Source: a virus. From it: a DNA stretch of 32,880 nt. The stretch covers positions 1-32,880 of the IMG/VR virus record IMGVR_UViG_3300017765_000018; one strand, given 5' to 3'. The notes beneath the pieces were generated by a model. That model was not told the origin of the DNA. It did no database searches and saw nothing but the letters and a program-made list of their open reading frames with translations. Shown piece by piece: positions 7,953 to 16,056 of the stretch. How positions within the stretch are numbered: position 1 is the stretch's first letter; every line of letters starts with the position of its first letter. The position numbers and the translations under genes were made by a program.

Positions 7953-8129
7953 ATGGGAAGCAAGTGCGCTGTATGCGATGAGCGTAACGCAACGATCTAT
8001 GACGCAGAGGCCGATGATATGTATTGCGGCGGCTGTTATGAACAAAAGCGGTATGAAGAGGATGTCTGCTATTGCGACGAATACTCTTCCTGCCTGCCAT
8101 GCATAGAAAGGGGGAAATCGCCATGCTGA
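7953..8129 (+). CDS. Cysteine-rich zinc-binding microprotein, 58 aa
   Basis: This short frame is supported by a ribosome site (GGGGGG) and its tight position one base after the previous stop. The protein has nine cysteines in 58 residues. C5-x2-C8 and C25-x2-C28 make a classical four-Cys zinc site (KCAVCDER...YCGGCYE). C39-x-C41 and C47-x2-C50 make a second set, and Cys58 is the last residue. It is strongly acidic between the knuckles. Zinc microproteins of phages often bind host proteins or RNA polymerase; the target here is unknown. Confidence 0.65.
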   Translation: MGSKCAVCDERNATIYDAEADDMYCGGCYEQKRYEEDVCYCDEYSSCLPCIERGKSPC

Positions 8130-8203
8130 TCGCGGTGAAGATTTTCTTTGGTGTGCTGGGAGCGGCTATGGTCATCTCCCTGCCCATCCTTCTTATCTGG
8201 TAG
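8123..8203 (+). CDS. Single-pass membrane microprotein, 26 aa
   Basis: The ATG overlaps the end of the cysteine-rich gene (ATGCTGA) and has GAAAGGGGG upstream. The whole product is one hydrophobic helix (MLIAVKIFFGVLGAAMVISL then PILLIW), enough to span a membrane once. Its 3' end overlaps the convergent minus-strand gene by 11 bases. It could be a tiny membrane effector, a holin-like peptide, or a non-functional frame. Confidence rests on the ribosome site and coding overlap only. Confidence 0.45.
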   Translation: MLIAVKIFFGVLGAAMVISLPILLIW

Positions 8204-8402
8204 CCTTTGGGGTCAGACGCACTTTTGCGTCTGGCCTCATTTGCCTTTGCTCAATGACGCTACGCAAATCAAGCTCCGCGTTGTCCTTTTCCTCAATGCT
8301 GAATCCCAAAGCGAAAAATTCAAACTCATCCATCTGTTCTTTGCTTAGATCGCCGCCTGTTTTTAGAACCAACTCGTTTGCCTTATCGTAGAATATCGTC
8401 AT
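8193..8402 (-). CDS. Small acidic protein, candidate immunity partner of the MuF-zincin
   Basis: The chosen ATG (MTIFYDKANELVLKT) has GAAGG at a suitable distance. The frame is open five codons further up to another ATG that overlaps more of the upstream gene. The 69-residue product is acidic in its middle (DLSKEQMDEFEFFALGFSIEEKD). It overlaps the end of the MuF-metallopeptidase gene by about 20 bases, so translation is coupled. Small acidic genes placed directly after polymorphic-toxin genes are commonly their immunity proteins; that role is inferred from position alone. It is convergent with the 26-aa microprotein. Confidence 0.65.
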   Translation of the reverse strand: MTIFYDKANELVLKTGGDLSKEQMDEFEFFALGFSIEEKDNAELDLRSVIEQRQMRPDAKVRLTPKATR

Positions 8403-10350
8403 CCGCATCCTTCCCATCCAGAATGTTTTCCATCATCGTGATAAACTTGGGATCAACCTTTTCACGATCACCCTTCCAGTAATTTGCATTATTCTCAGCG
8501 AACCATTCATGCCCGTTATAATTTCCATAATCTGACCATGTTTGCTTCGCCAACTCTGTGTCTTTCAACTTGCCGCTTCGACCACCGCCATAAAGCAAGC
8601 GTTCTGTCTGTAGTCGATCCAGCCACTTATCCAACGGCCTATCTGTCTCACCCCAATATGGGTCACGCTTTGAGTCTGGGTTTCTTGCCCTCATTATTGA
8701 GAATGAGGTGTTTGTTTTCATCAAATATGTCTGATGTATTTGGTGGCCGACCTCATGATACATCGTGTGACGCACTCGATCTAACGGATCAGCCACATAT
8801 TCTTTTGAACTGAATGGCCTTTCACTAATAGGCTTGGAAGGATTCCATTCGGACACTGGCATGTCAGGGTTTTCGGGTGCCAGCAACTCATCTCGTTTAT
8901 TCCTGTTTTTGACAATCTTGGAATACAGTCGTTTGTTTTTACGGCCCAGTTGCTCATATTCATCTCGACGAACCCGTTGATATTCAAAATAGTCATCCAA
9001 GCTAGGGAACTCTGATCTCTTGGCGTCGTTGAATTCATCGAATAGCACGTTCATGCGCTCTTGGTTCGATCTGTATTCATCGACTGTGGGCTGTATGTCA
9101 TCAGCCAATTTTTGAACCGCTCGTTGCTTTTCCGCTGGCGACATTCCAATATTTTTGCTCAGTCTTTTGGCCACAAGATAATTCACATATTCGGGATTTA
9201 TGTGAAGAATCCCATCTCCCATTGCCATGTTATGCTTCTTTGAAGGCGCGATCTTTATGCCCCTGATGCGAGGAACATTGACCTGATCTGTGATCTGATC
9301 AATCTCTCGCTTCAGCGCCAAGATTACCGTGGCTGACTCATCTGATATCACACGCCCCATCGTTACCTTGCCAAAGTCAGTCACTTTCGCGCCACTGAAA
9401 TGAGTTACGTTCCTGTTTAGATATCTTGAGTCTTCATTGGCTTCAGCCAGTTCTTGATTAAGCGTCTTCTCGACCTCTTTTTTGCTGATGATCTTCAGTG
9501 TCGCCAAATCTGTCGGCTGGATTGGAGCGTTTCTATTGCGCTCTGGCAACGGCTCCTTGATTGGCTTTTGAGCCACTGGCGTATCGTCATCGACAAACAC
9601 ATCATCTTCTGGCGTCACATACAGCGTGACGCATCGACAGTTGATGACGTTCTTAGCCCCACCACGAGGGTCACCTGTGTAGCCCATAGCCACACCGCCC
9701 ACGATAAAGTCTTCATCAAGCTCAACCTCTGTCCCGTTAGCCGCCGCGTGGGTTGATCTGGTGCGTAGGTCAGCGGTAGCCACCCACCGTTTCTTCTGAT
9801 TGGGTATCTCTAGGCTGGCGTTGACCTCATGGTTGGCGTAGCTGGCCGCACCGTGCGTCTCTGTCCGTGCAATGGTGGCTGATCGATACTTGCTGAATGT
9901 CCCGCGCTGACTTTCAAAGATGGAATCAGCAATGGCCTGAACGCCAAGCCCTTCCTGTTCCCCCGCCAATATTACCCTGCGGATTTGATTCATTGTGGTG
10001 TTGCTGATCTGGGTGATGCGGACAGAGCCGATGTCAGTGACGTATTGCTGAATCAGAACCTCAAACTCGCTCTCTGCCTTACGCTGTCTCAGTATCCTCA
10101 AGCCAAAGGCATCGATAACGGCCCTGTAATGGCCCGTAAGTAGGGCCGCACACTTGTTTGCTAGGTCAGGGGGTGTTCTGGTCAGACGGCCTGCACTGCG
10201 GTATTCCTTACGGGCCTGCGATCCAGTCTCTGCAAACAGCGTTTGCATCTGCAATCTTAGCTTTCTCTCAAAGCCAAGGCGCAGTCTTGTCTGTTCTATG
10301 AATTCCTTGCGAACCGATATCCGCGTTCGATAAGCCTTTGACGCCAGCAT
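8383..10350 (-). CDS. MuF-type minor head protein fused to a zincin-like metallopeptidase domain
   Basis: The 655-residue protein has an N-terminal helical region (1-110) and a MuF/SPP1-gp7 head-morphogenesis domain at about 110-250: YRSATIARTETHGAASYANHE, then WVATADLRTRSTHAAANG and the typical NCRC end (Cys238, Cys240). A long charged linker follows. The C-terminal domain has a zinc-peptidase signature HEVGH (532-536) and, 80 residues later, NGHEWFAENNANYW, where Glu615 is a likely third zinc ligand. MuF proteins with variable C-terminal toxin domains are a known class in phages. It follows the portal gene by a TAATG overlap, the normal MuF position. The protein is probably in the virion and possibly injected; the protease substrate is unknown. 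Confidence 0.85.
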   Translation of the reverse strand: MLASKAYRTRISVRKEFIEQTRLRLGFERKLRLQMQTLFAETGSQARKEYRSAGRLTRTPPDLANKCAALLTGHYRAVIDAFGLRILRQRKAESEFEVLIQQYVTDIGSVRITQISNTTMNQIRRVILAGEQEGLGVQAIADSIFESQRGTFSKYRSATIARTETHGAASYANHEVNASLEIPNQKKRWVATADLRTRSTHAAANGTEVELDEDFIVGGVAMGYTGDPRGGAKNVINCRCVTLYVTPEDDVFVDDDTPVAQKPIKEPLPERNRNAPIQPTDLATLKIISKKEVEKTLNQELAEANEDSRYLNRNVTHFSGAKVTDFGKVTMGRVISDESATVILALKREIDQITDQVNVPRIRGIKIAPSKKHNMAMGDGILHINPEYVNYLVAKRLSKNIGMSPAEKQRAVQKLADDIQPTVDEYRSNQERMNVLFDEFNDAKRSEFPSLDDYFEYQRVRRDEYEQLGRKNKRLYSKIVKNRNKRDELLAPENPDMPVSEWNPSKPISERPFSSKEYVADPLDRVRHTMYHEVGHQIHQTYLMKTNTSFSIMRARNPDSKRDPYWGETDRPLDKWLDRLQTERLLYGGGRSGKLKDTELAKQTWSDYGNYNGHEWFAENNANYWKGDREKVDPKFITMMENILDGKDADDDILR

Positions 10351-12599
10351 TACTTTTTGCTTTTGAGCGGATGGCCTGACGGCAACAGATCAAGATCGAA
10401 CTTGCCACTGCGGAATCTGCCACGACGCACCGCAAACAAGAAAGCGTTGATTCTGGCAATCGCCCACTGGTCTGGCCCCGTGACATTGGGTCTTACGGAC
10501 TGCGGATTAGTTCTGTATGCCCCGACACCCCTACGGAACACGGCCTCTAGCATTCTCTGGGTGACACGCTTGCCCTTCTTGTCGCCGTGTTTGTCGTTGT
10601 GTTCCTTGACCTTGTTGGCGATTGTCTTTTTGACCCTAGCTGATACATCAGCCTTTGCCTCTCCATATGGCAACGGGTCACACCCGTCACAGCATGGAAG
10701 CATGATGGCTTCGATCTGTTTCTGTTCATCGCGTTCCTTGTCCAGTTTGGCAACCGTTCTTCTGGCCCATGTCTGGCCCGAATCTCCTCCCCAAAGCAAC
10801 CAAGCGATTTTTCCTGCGGAAGGGTAGCCTTCCTCGCCCTGTCTGAACCCCTCTGCCCGTTTGTCTACTTCGTGACGGCTAAAGAAGCTGTGCATTCGCC
10901 TGACTGTTCGCGGCGATAAATTCTCTCTTGAGACAAGCTGGACCGCCCTTGCGACTCCGACCTCTGTCCCACCTCTGTTGAATTCCTTTCGCATGGCAAG
11001 GCCGCGCTCTGCCTCTTTCGCCATTGATTCTGTTGGTTTTGTATCAACATCAGATTCCGCCTTTGCATCGTCATCAAGCTCATCCTCTTTGCCTTGATCA
11101 TTGCGGGTGTCCTGCTTTGGCGTCTCAAGGTCATCACCCGTCAATCTGGTGTAGTCCGCATGGGACGCGCACGGCATATAGACCGTGCCATTGTCTGTGT
11201 CGTGGGAGTGTGTGCCTGTGCAACCTATTTCTTCCGCACGTTCTGTAGCCTCTGCCTCAGTTGTGAAAACGTCTTTTTCAACCTCACTTTTAAAAGCAAG
11301 GCCCATATCATAAGCCTGTTTGCCATCTTCCTCTGCCTCTTCCCCTTCCGCTGGCGCGACCTCTGCCGATCCCAAGGGAAAAAGATTAGCCGCGATAAAG
11401 ACATCATCCCCGCCCCTGATAGGCTCTAAACCAAGCCGCTCCCTAGCCTCATTGCGTGAAATAATACCCTCACGAACCGCTGACACCACGTTCTCATATA
11501 CCCGACGCCGCCGCTCGACCATCGCGGGGATCGACTCAAAGTCATATGCAATGGTGATATCGTCACCGTACATCGGCGCAAGCCACTCGTTTAAATCGGA
11601 TTCCACCCGCCTCGCCAACGGTATGATCGTCTCCTCGTATAGTGCAAGTCTTGCCTCTTGGACGTTGGCGTAAGTCTGAGCGTCTGGGATGCCTATCAAC
11701 TGGCTAGGCACACCGAAACAAAGCGCGATATCCTTGGCGCTGATGTTCTTTTGTTGCAAGAAATCCATGTCTCTGGGTGACAGGCCCATCTCTTTCCAAT
11801 CAAAATCACCCTCAAGCAATAACGGCTTGCCTGCATTATCGACGCCTTGAAACCTTTGTCTCAGATCGTCGTTGAGTTGCTGGCGCTGTCCGTCCGTTAG
11901 CTGAATGGACATACCCCTGTCATTGGCTGGCTTAAACACAATAGCACCTGTTGGCCTCGCCCCGTTCCGCAACAGAGCGATGTTGTGCTTATTGATCTCG
12001 TTATGGTTGTCGATATCTACAGCCGCCGCCATGATTGGCGAAAGGCCATAATAGTCATCAAGAGGATTCCACATCTTCATGTGCTTGATGTCAGATGCAC
12101 CCGTCTCTGGGTCAACGACGTACTCTTTGACAATTCTGCCGCTCAACACATACTCGTACCCGCTGGGCAGTGATGTCTTGCTTGGCTTTACCCTGACACG
12201 ATCTGGCCGTAACAGGTGAAGCTCCCTTGGCAATCCAGCCACATCAGTGCGTATGGCGTAGCTGTTGCCACCCAGAAGTAGGAAAGAATACAACGATTGA
12301 AAGTATTCAACCCCTGCCTGTTGGGCATTTGGCCGTCCCAGCAGTGACAGGATAGGGTGTTGGTCTAGTTCTATGTCGCCCTGAAAAGCCCTGAATGGGA
12401 TAGATGCGGCACCGTTGGCGATCTCATTTACACATCGAAACACGATGGCGTTCTGTTGATAGCCCTCTGCGGCATAACTTTCGTATGAATCCCTGCGGTG
12501 GTGATAGTTGGTGGTTGTCGTCAGAACAACCTGTGGCGCTTCTTTAGTCTCTGGTGGTGTTACCAGAAATCCCTTAAAAAAATCTGCAATGGTGGCCAT
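10350..12599 (-). CDS. Portal protein (HK97-type) with extra C-terminal domains
   Basis: Residues 1-400 match HK97-family portals: NAIVFRCVNEIANGAASIPF, LLLGGNSYAIR, ELHLLRPDRVRV, KHNIALLRNGARPTGAI, KDIALCFGVPSQLIGIPDAQTYAN, and a clip/wing region to LGLEPIRGGDDVF. Beyond the usual ~400-450 residues there are about 300 more. These include an acidic linker with GCTGTHSHDTDNGTVYMPC, a segment with RRMHSFFSRHEVDKRAEGF and GYPSAGKIAWLLWGG, and a basic end (KGKRVTQRMLEAVFRRGVGAYRT...SGKFDLDLLPSGHP) that I recall as a DUF5824-like domain of phage structural proteins. The portal ring is the DNA gate of the head. Stop and start codons overlap both neighbours (TAATG). Confidence 0.93.
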   Translation of the reverse strand: MATIADFFKGFLVTPPETKEAPQVVLTTTTNYHHRRDSYESYAAEGYQQNAIVFRCVNEIANGAASIPFRAFQGDIELDQHPILSLLGRPNAQQAGVEYFQSLYSFLLLGGNSYAIRTDVAGLPRELHLLRPDRVRVKPSKTSLPSGYEYVLSGRIVKEYVVDPETGASDIKHMKMWNPLDDYYGLSPIMAAAVDIDNHNEINKHNIALLRNGARPTGAIVFKPANDRGMSIQLTDGQRQQLNDDLRQRFQGVDNAGKPLLLEGDFDWKEMGLSPRDMDFLQQKNISAKDIALCFGVPSQLIGIPDAQTYANVQEARLALYEETIIPLARRVESDLNEWLAPMYGDDITIAYDFESIPAMVERRRRVYENVVSAVREGIISRNEARERLGLEPIRGGDDVFIAANLFPLGSAEVAPAEGEEAEEDGKQAYDMGLAFKSEVEKDVFTTEAEATERAEEIGCTGTHSHDTDNGTVYMPCASHADYTRLTGDDLETPKQDTRNDQGKEDELDDDAKAESDVDTKPTESMAKEAERGLAMRKEFNRGGTEVGVARAVQLVSRENLSPRTVRRMHSFFSRHEVDKRAEGFRQGEEGYPSAGKIAWLLWGGDSGQTWARRTVAKLDKERDEQKQIEAIMLPCCDGCDPLPYGEAKADVSARVKKTIANKVKEHNDKHGDKKGKRVTQRMLEAVFRRGVGAYRTNPQSVRPNVTGPDQWAIARINAFLFAVRRGRFRSGKFDLDLLPSGHPLKSKK

Positions 12600-13921
12600 T
12601 AGCTAATTCTCCAATACGCCTTCCCACTGGACTGGCTAAGTTCGGTAAGCGCCCAGACTAGGGCGTCCAATCGGTCAGGCGACTTTTTGCTTGTGGGCGA
12701 ATATGAACAAAGCTGATCTTCAAGCTCCTTGAACATTCCCACATGGCTAACCTTACCCTGTTCGTACAACGCCGCTATCGGCTCCGCTCTGACCAGCTTA
12801 CCCCTCGACGCCCTGACAGGGGTGTAAGGCACTGTATTGTCAATGTTTCTTAGTAATCCCTCAACCAAGTCACCGCCGTTGTTAACCTCTGCGACTATAC
12901 GGTCAGCCTGATATTTGTAAAACATATCAATAGCCAGCCTACCCCACCCATCAGGTGACATCCTAACAGAACAATCGTCAACGACATAGTAGCGATTGTC
13001 GAACCCCTTGCCAGCCACGATGATGCCCGTTTCATCTGAATCTTCACTGGCAGTCACGGCAGGGTCTATGGCCACAACAATCCGCTCTAGCTCTGGCAGG
13101 CTATCCTTCTGTATCCGTGACCTTTCGAGGAATCCATATGACCATAGCGCCCCCTCAATGTCCTGAAGAAGTTCTGCATAAAGCTCCTGACGCCCTAGTC
13201 TAGTGCCAGCATATCGCTCACGCAGTTGCTTCAGGGCGCTCTCAGCTAGGTTAGCATCGTTCTCAAACGTATTACCTTGAGTGAGATGGACATCAACGCC
13301 ATCGCGCTTGAACAGATTCAGGATGATCTCTGTAGGTCTTGGGGTTGTGGTGATGATCAGTTGCGGCTTATCGCCCAGACGCAGGCCAAACATCATCTGG
13401 TCATAAGCATCGGGATAGCGCCATGCGGCTAGTTCGTCAGCCCACACCCTATGAAACTGTGGGCCTCTGAGGCGGTCTGGCTCTATGGCGGCATAGCCTT
13501 GGATCACTGAGCCGTTCCACAAGCGCAACTCCATCGCCGTGCGGTTGTATGCACTGCCCTCGCCCTGCCACAAGCAACCCTTGGGAACGCAGTTCAGCAA
13601 TCCGCTTGGGCCTTCAAAGCAGACGCGCCGCAGATCGCCCTGTGTGGGGGCTACAACGCCGCACCGTGCCTCTGGGTTAGCCATAGCATATCCAACGATG
13701 TCTTGAGCGCCTGTGCGTGTTTTACCCCACCCACGGCCAGCTAGGATGCACCACACAGACCAATCGCCCTCTGGTGCTTTCTGCTTCTGTCGTGCTTGGG
13801 ATGCCCACTTGACTTGCGCCGCAAAGGCTTGGGCCTCTTCTTCAGTGAACGTGTCAGTGAGCCTCTTCAGCTTTGCAAGCTGATCAGGGGCCAAGCCGTT
13901 GAGAAATCCATCTGGGGCCAT
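12599..13921 (-). CDS. terL: Terminase large subunit (ATPase/nuclease)
   Basis: The 440-residue DNA-packaging motor has all expected motifs: Walker A GRGWGKT at 62-68, Walker B with catalytic acid VWADE at 159-163, and a coupling motif IITTTPRPTE near 190. The C-terminal RNase-H-like nuclease has a first acid in VVAIDPAV (Asp286), a second in RIVAEVNNGGD (Glu345) and a final acid in SPDRLDALVWAL. It cuts and pumps DNA into proheads through the portal encoded downstream. It overlaps the small-subunit gene by TGATG. Confidence 0.96.
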   Translation of the reverse strand: MAPDGFLNGLAPDQLAKLKRLTDTFTEEEAQAFAAQVKWASQARQKQKAPEGDWSVWCILAGRGWGKTRTGAQDIVGYAMANPEARCGVVAPTQGDLRRVCFEGPSGLLNCVPKGCLWQGEGSAYNRTAMELRLWNGSVIQGYAAIEPDRLRGPQFHRVWADELAAWRYPDAYDQMMFGLRLGDKPQLIITTTPRPTEIILNLFKRDGVDVHLTQGNTFENDANLAESALKQLRERYAGTRLGRQELYAELLQDIEGALWSYGFLERSRIQKDSLPELERIVVAIDPAVTASEDSDETGIIVAGKGFDNRYYVVDDCSVRMSPDGWGRLAIDMFYKYQADRIVAEVNNGGDLVEGLLRNIDNTVPYTPVRASRGKLVRAEPIAALYEQGKVSHVGMFKELEDQLCSYSPTSKKSPDRLDALVWALTELSQSSGKAYWRIS

Positions 13922-14358
13922 CAGGACTGCCTGTGTTTCACCATGTCATTCAGGATGTTGAATGCTTCAGAGAGCGCCTGACTGGACTTATCCTCAGTCA
14001 CAACGTCATGCTTATCCCTCTGTCCTAGCAGTTGCTTTCCTAACCAGATCGCCATCGTGGGGTTGTCATGGTCGTTCATAATCTGCATCTGCTTGCGCCT
14101 GACAGATAGCTTGCCCACCTCGCGGCCTTGGTCTATCGCCGCCCTGACTTTTGGGTCATTGGTGTATCGATCCTCTAGAGTCCTAAGTGGAACCTTAAAA
14201 AACGCCGCGATTTCAGGCATGGTGCAATTCAACGCACTCAGGCTCTCCAGTTGCGCGATATCTATGTCAGCCTTGGGCCTGCCCACTGGACGTTTTGGCC
14301 CAGTGTCAGCCTTTGGCTTGGGTGGTCTACCCCTTGGTCGCTTGGCCTTTTCGGTCAT
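13921..14358 (-). CDS. terS: Terminase small subunit
   Basis: The 145-residue protein lies directly upstream of terL. It has two basic AT-hook-like segments (KRPRGRPPKPK and KRPVGRPKAD, residues ~6-30). A helix-turn-helix of terminase type follows (LESLSALNCTMPEIAAFFKVPLRTLEDRY), then a helical oligomerisation part (AAIDQGREVGKLSVRRKQMQ, NPTMAIWLGKQLLGQRDK). This is the usual layout of DNA-recognising small subunits, with an unusually basic N-terminus. Overlap with terL indicates coupled translation. Confidence 0.85.
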   Translation of the reverse strand: MTEKAKRPRGRPPKPKADTGPKRPVGRPKADIDIAQLESLSALNCTMPEIAAFFKVPLRTLEDRYTNDPKVRAAIDQGREVGKLSVRRKQMQIMNDHDNPTMAIWLGKQLLGQRDKHDVVTEDKSSQALSEAFNILNDMVKHRQS

Positions 14359-14400
14359 CTTTTTTTAATACCACGAAAATTGAGCCATAAATACTCCAAC

Positions 14401-14429
14401 ACTATAAGCACATTTTGATCTGTTTTCCA
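14401..14429 (-). promoter_or_regulatory. Possible late promoter upstream of the terminase genes
   Basis: On the minus strand TGGAAA and TATAGT are separated by 17 bases, about 40 bases before the small-terminase ATG, in the only non-coding gap (about 100 bases) between replication and packaging genes. The -10 box is good and the -35 box weak, as expected if a late activator is needed. The rest of the gap shows nothing else recognisable. Confidence 0.4.
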
Positions 14430-14461
14430 GTATCAACAACAAGATGTGGTATCGCTAGGCA

Positions 14462-15628
14462 TCACAAAAGGTCTGGTTGCACCCATGTCTTGTTGATTCT
14501 GTCTGTGGCTATATCGAAATATTCCTTTTCGCGCTCTATGCCAATGAACTCCATGCCCTCTGTTTTTGCCGCCAGACCTGTTGACCCACTGCCCATGAAC
14601 GGGTCAAGCACCGTTCCCCCCTTGGGTGTTACAAGCCTGCACAGGTATCTCATAAGCTCGACGGGTTTGACTGTTGGGTGAGTGTTGTTTCTGTCCTGCC
14701 CGTTCTGGGTGACACTTTCCTCACGCTCTGCGGTGGATGTCTTGGGGCAATAGAAATATCTGGCCCATTCTTCTTGCAGGCCATCGTGGATTACGTTTGC
14801 TGGGTATCTGCTAAAATCATCATCTGGTGTGACCGCTTTTGTCTTCTTCAAAGTTCCATAAATTTTGTTATTCCTTTTGATTTCTTGGACAAGACTTTTA
14901 GTGCCGCCATCGCTTCCTATCCTGCACCCATCAATATTCAGCGCCCCTGTGCCATGCTTGACCACGTTATCTGCTACGGATTTCTCAGAGATTGGCTTCC
15001 TTGCAAGCACTATAGGTTCATGGGCTGGCTTTAGTGCTGTTCCCCAGCCTTCCCATTGTTGAGCCTCAAGTGTAGCGGGAGCGGTAATAGCACATTCTGC
15101 GTTGGGATCATGTAAATTTCCATATATGCTATTTGTTCGTCCATTATCGGCTAACGAATAGCCAGCTTGCCCAATCTTGCTACCTATAACCTCACGCTCA
15201 ACCCCAGCCGCCTTATCTATTTGCTTGCCAATATTCAGGCTTTTGGGGAAGCCAGAGCCATATATCCACATGATCTGGTCACGGATTTCAAACCCTGCAT
15301 CCTCTATTGCGACGGCCATGCGGTGATATGTGCGACTGCCAGAAAACGCCAGTAGATGCCCCCCTGCTTTCAAAAGATCAAAGCACAACGCCCATGTCTC
15401 TGCGCGGAACGCTATGTCTCCCCCATCCCATTCTTTGCCCATAAAGCCGCGTGACGCCCTTGCAAACGCCCCGTCTGTGCCATGCTGGGCTGGGGCAGAG
15501 CCTTCTTTGCCAAACCGCTCAGTGATCGATGTGAGGTGATATGGTGGGTCAGTGACGACAGCATCTACCTTTACGCCGTCATCAATCAGCCTTTGCATTT
15601 CCTCCAAGCAGTCACCGTTGATTATCAT
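14462..15628 (-). CDS. DNA methyltransferase, beta class (N6-adenine or N4-cytosine)
   Basis: The 388-residue enzyme has motif IV DPPY at 27-30 near the N-terminus and the SAM-binding motif FMGSGSTG at 344-351 near the C-terminus. This order defines the beta class of amino-methyltransferases. Preceding motif I is HPTVKPVELMRYLCRLVTPKGG, typical of phage and restriction-type enzymes. The middle (100-300) contains a long target-recognition region (GSGFPKSLNIGKQIDKAAG, EPIVLARKPI). No restriction endonuclease is nearby, so it probably protects phage DNA or regulates phage processes. Target site unknown. Confidence 0.93.
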   Translation of the reverse strand: MIINGDCLEEMQRLIDDGVKVDAVVTDPPYHLTSITERFGKEGSAPAQHGTDGAFARASRGFMGKEWDGGDIAFRAETWALCFDLLKAGGHLLAFSGSRTYHRMAVAIEDAGFEIRDQIMWIYGSGFPKSLNIGKQIDKAAGVEREVIGSKIGQAGYSLADNGRTNSIYGNLHDPNAECAITAPATLEAQQWEGWGTALKPAHEPIVLARKPISEKSVADNVVKHGTGALNIDGCRIGSDGGTKSLVQEIKRNNKIYGTLKKTKAVTPDDDFSRYPANVIHDGLQEEWARYFYCPKTSTAEREESVTQNGQDRNNTHPTVKPVELMRYLCRLVTPKGGTVLDPFMGSGSTGLAAKTEGMEFIGIEREKEYFDIATDRINKTWVQPDLL

Positions 15629-15911
15629 CGGGCCGCTCCATGATTACTGACCAGAATCCGTGATGCCCCTTGATTGGGGTGGGGCAGACATAGCCCATGC
15701 GCTCATATTGTGGGATTTGGTCGTGCGGGACATATCGGAACACCCTGACCTTGGCATTGACCGCCGCTGTGTGGGGTGGTGACTTGAGCCGCTGTCGAAA
15801 CACAAAATCTTGCCACCGACACCAAAAACTAACCACCAATCGGTTTGCAGTTGTTGTTAAAGTTACAAGTTGGGTAACGGCCCAAGTCAATTTCCAGATT
15901 ACCATTTGCAT
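15612..15911 (-). CDS. Small phage protein upstream of the methyltransferase (start uncertain)
   Basis: The C-terminal ~45 residues (VFRYVPHDQIPQYERMGYVCP, then GHHGFWSVIMERP) look like a real conserved phage protein; I recall similar short His/Trp-containing proteins next to methyltransferases. The frame overlaps the methyltransferase start by 17 bases. The annotated ATG at 15911 has no ribosome site. A GTG within AAGGTCAGGGTG would give a 43-45-residue protein, and a TTGACA box lies just upstream of 15911. The hydrophobic N-terminal part may therefore be untranslated. Confidence 0.55.
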   Translation of the reverse strand: MQMVIWKLTWAVTQLVTLTTTANRLVVSFWCRWQDFVFRQRLKSPPHTAAVNAKVRVFRYVPHDQIPQYERMGYVCPTPIKGHHGFWSVIMERPDDNQR

Positions 15912-15935
15912 GACGAATCTGTCAATTAAACGAAA

Positions 15936-15963
15936 GTGAGGGAGGCGACCAAACCCCCCTCAC
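15936..15963 (-). other. 10-bp hairpin in non-coding gap
   Basis: On the minus strand GTGAGGGGGG and CCTCCCTCAC pair over 10 bp (one G-U) around an 8-base loop. It lies in the gap between the 70-aa gene and the small gene upstream of the methyltransferase. No T-run follows. On the other strand the same place has an AACCACGA sequence like the early leaders, but no convincing gene follows it. Confidence 0.4.
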
Positions 15964-16056
15964 AACCACGAAGACCACAACAACGTGGAGATGCTGTTGG
16001 ATCGACGAGCGAATGATACCACACGGCTAGATTCTGTCCAAGATTTAATGATGTCA

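Noticed and set aside
8214-8233. 8-bp hairpin (CAGACGCA / TGCGTCTG) as terminator for the converging cassette
   Set aside because: No T-run on either strand, and it lies in the coding part of the small acidic gene; it may be structure only.
14462-15628. Restriction-modification system
   Set aside because: Only a methyltransferase is present; no restriction endonuclease is encoded next to it.
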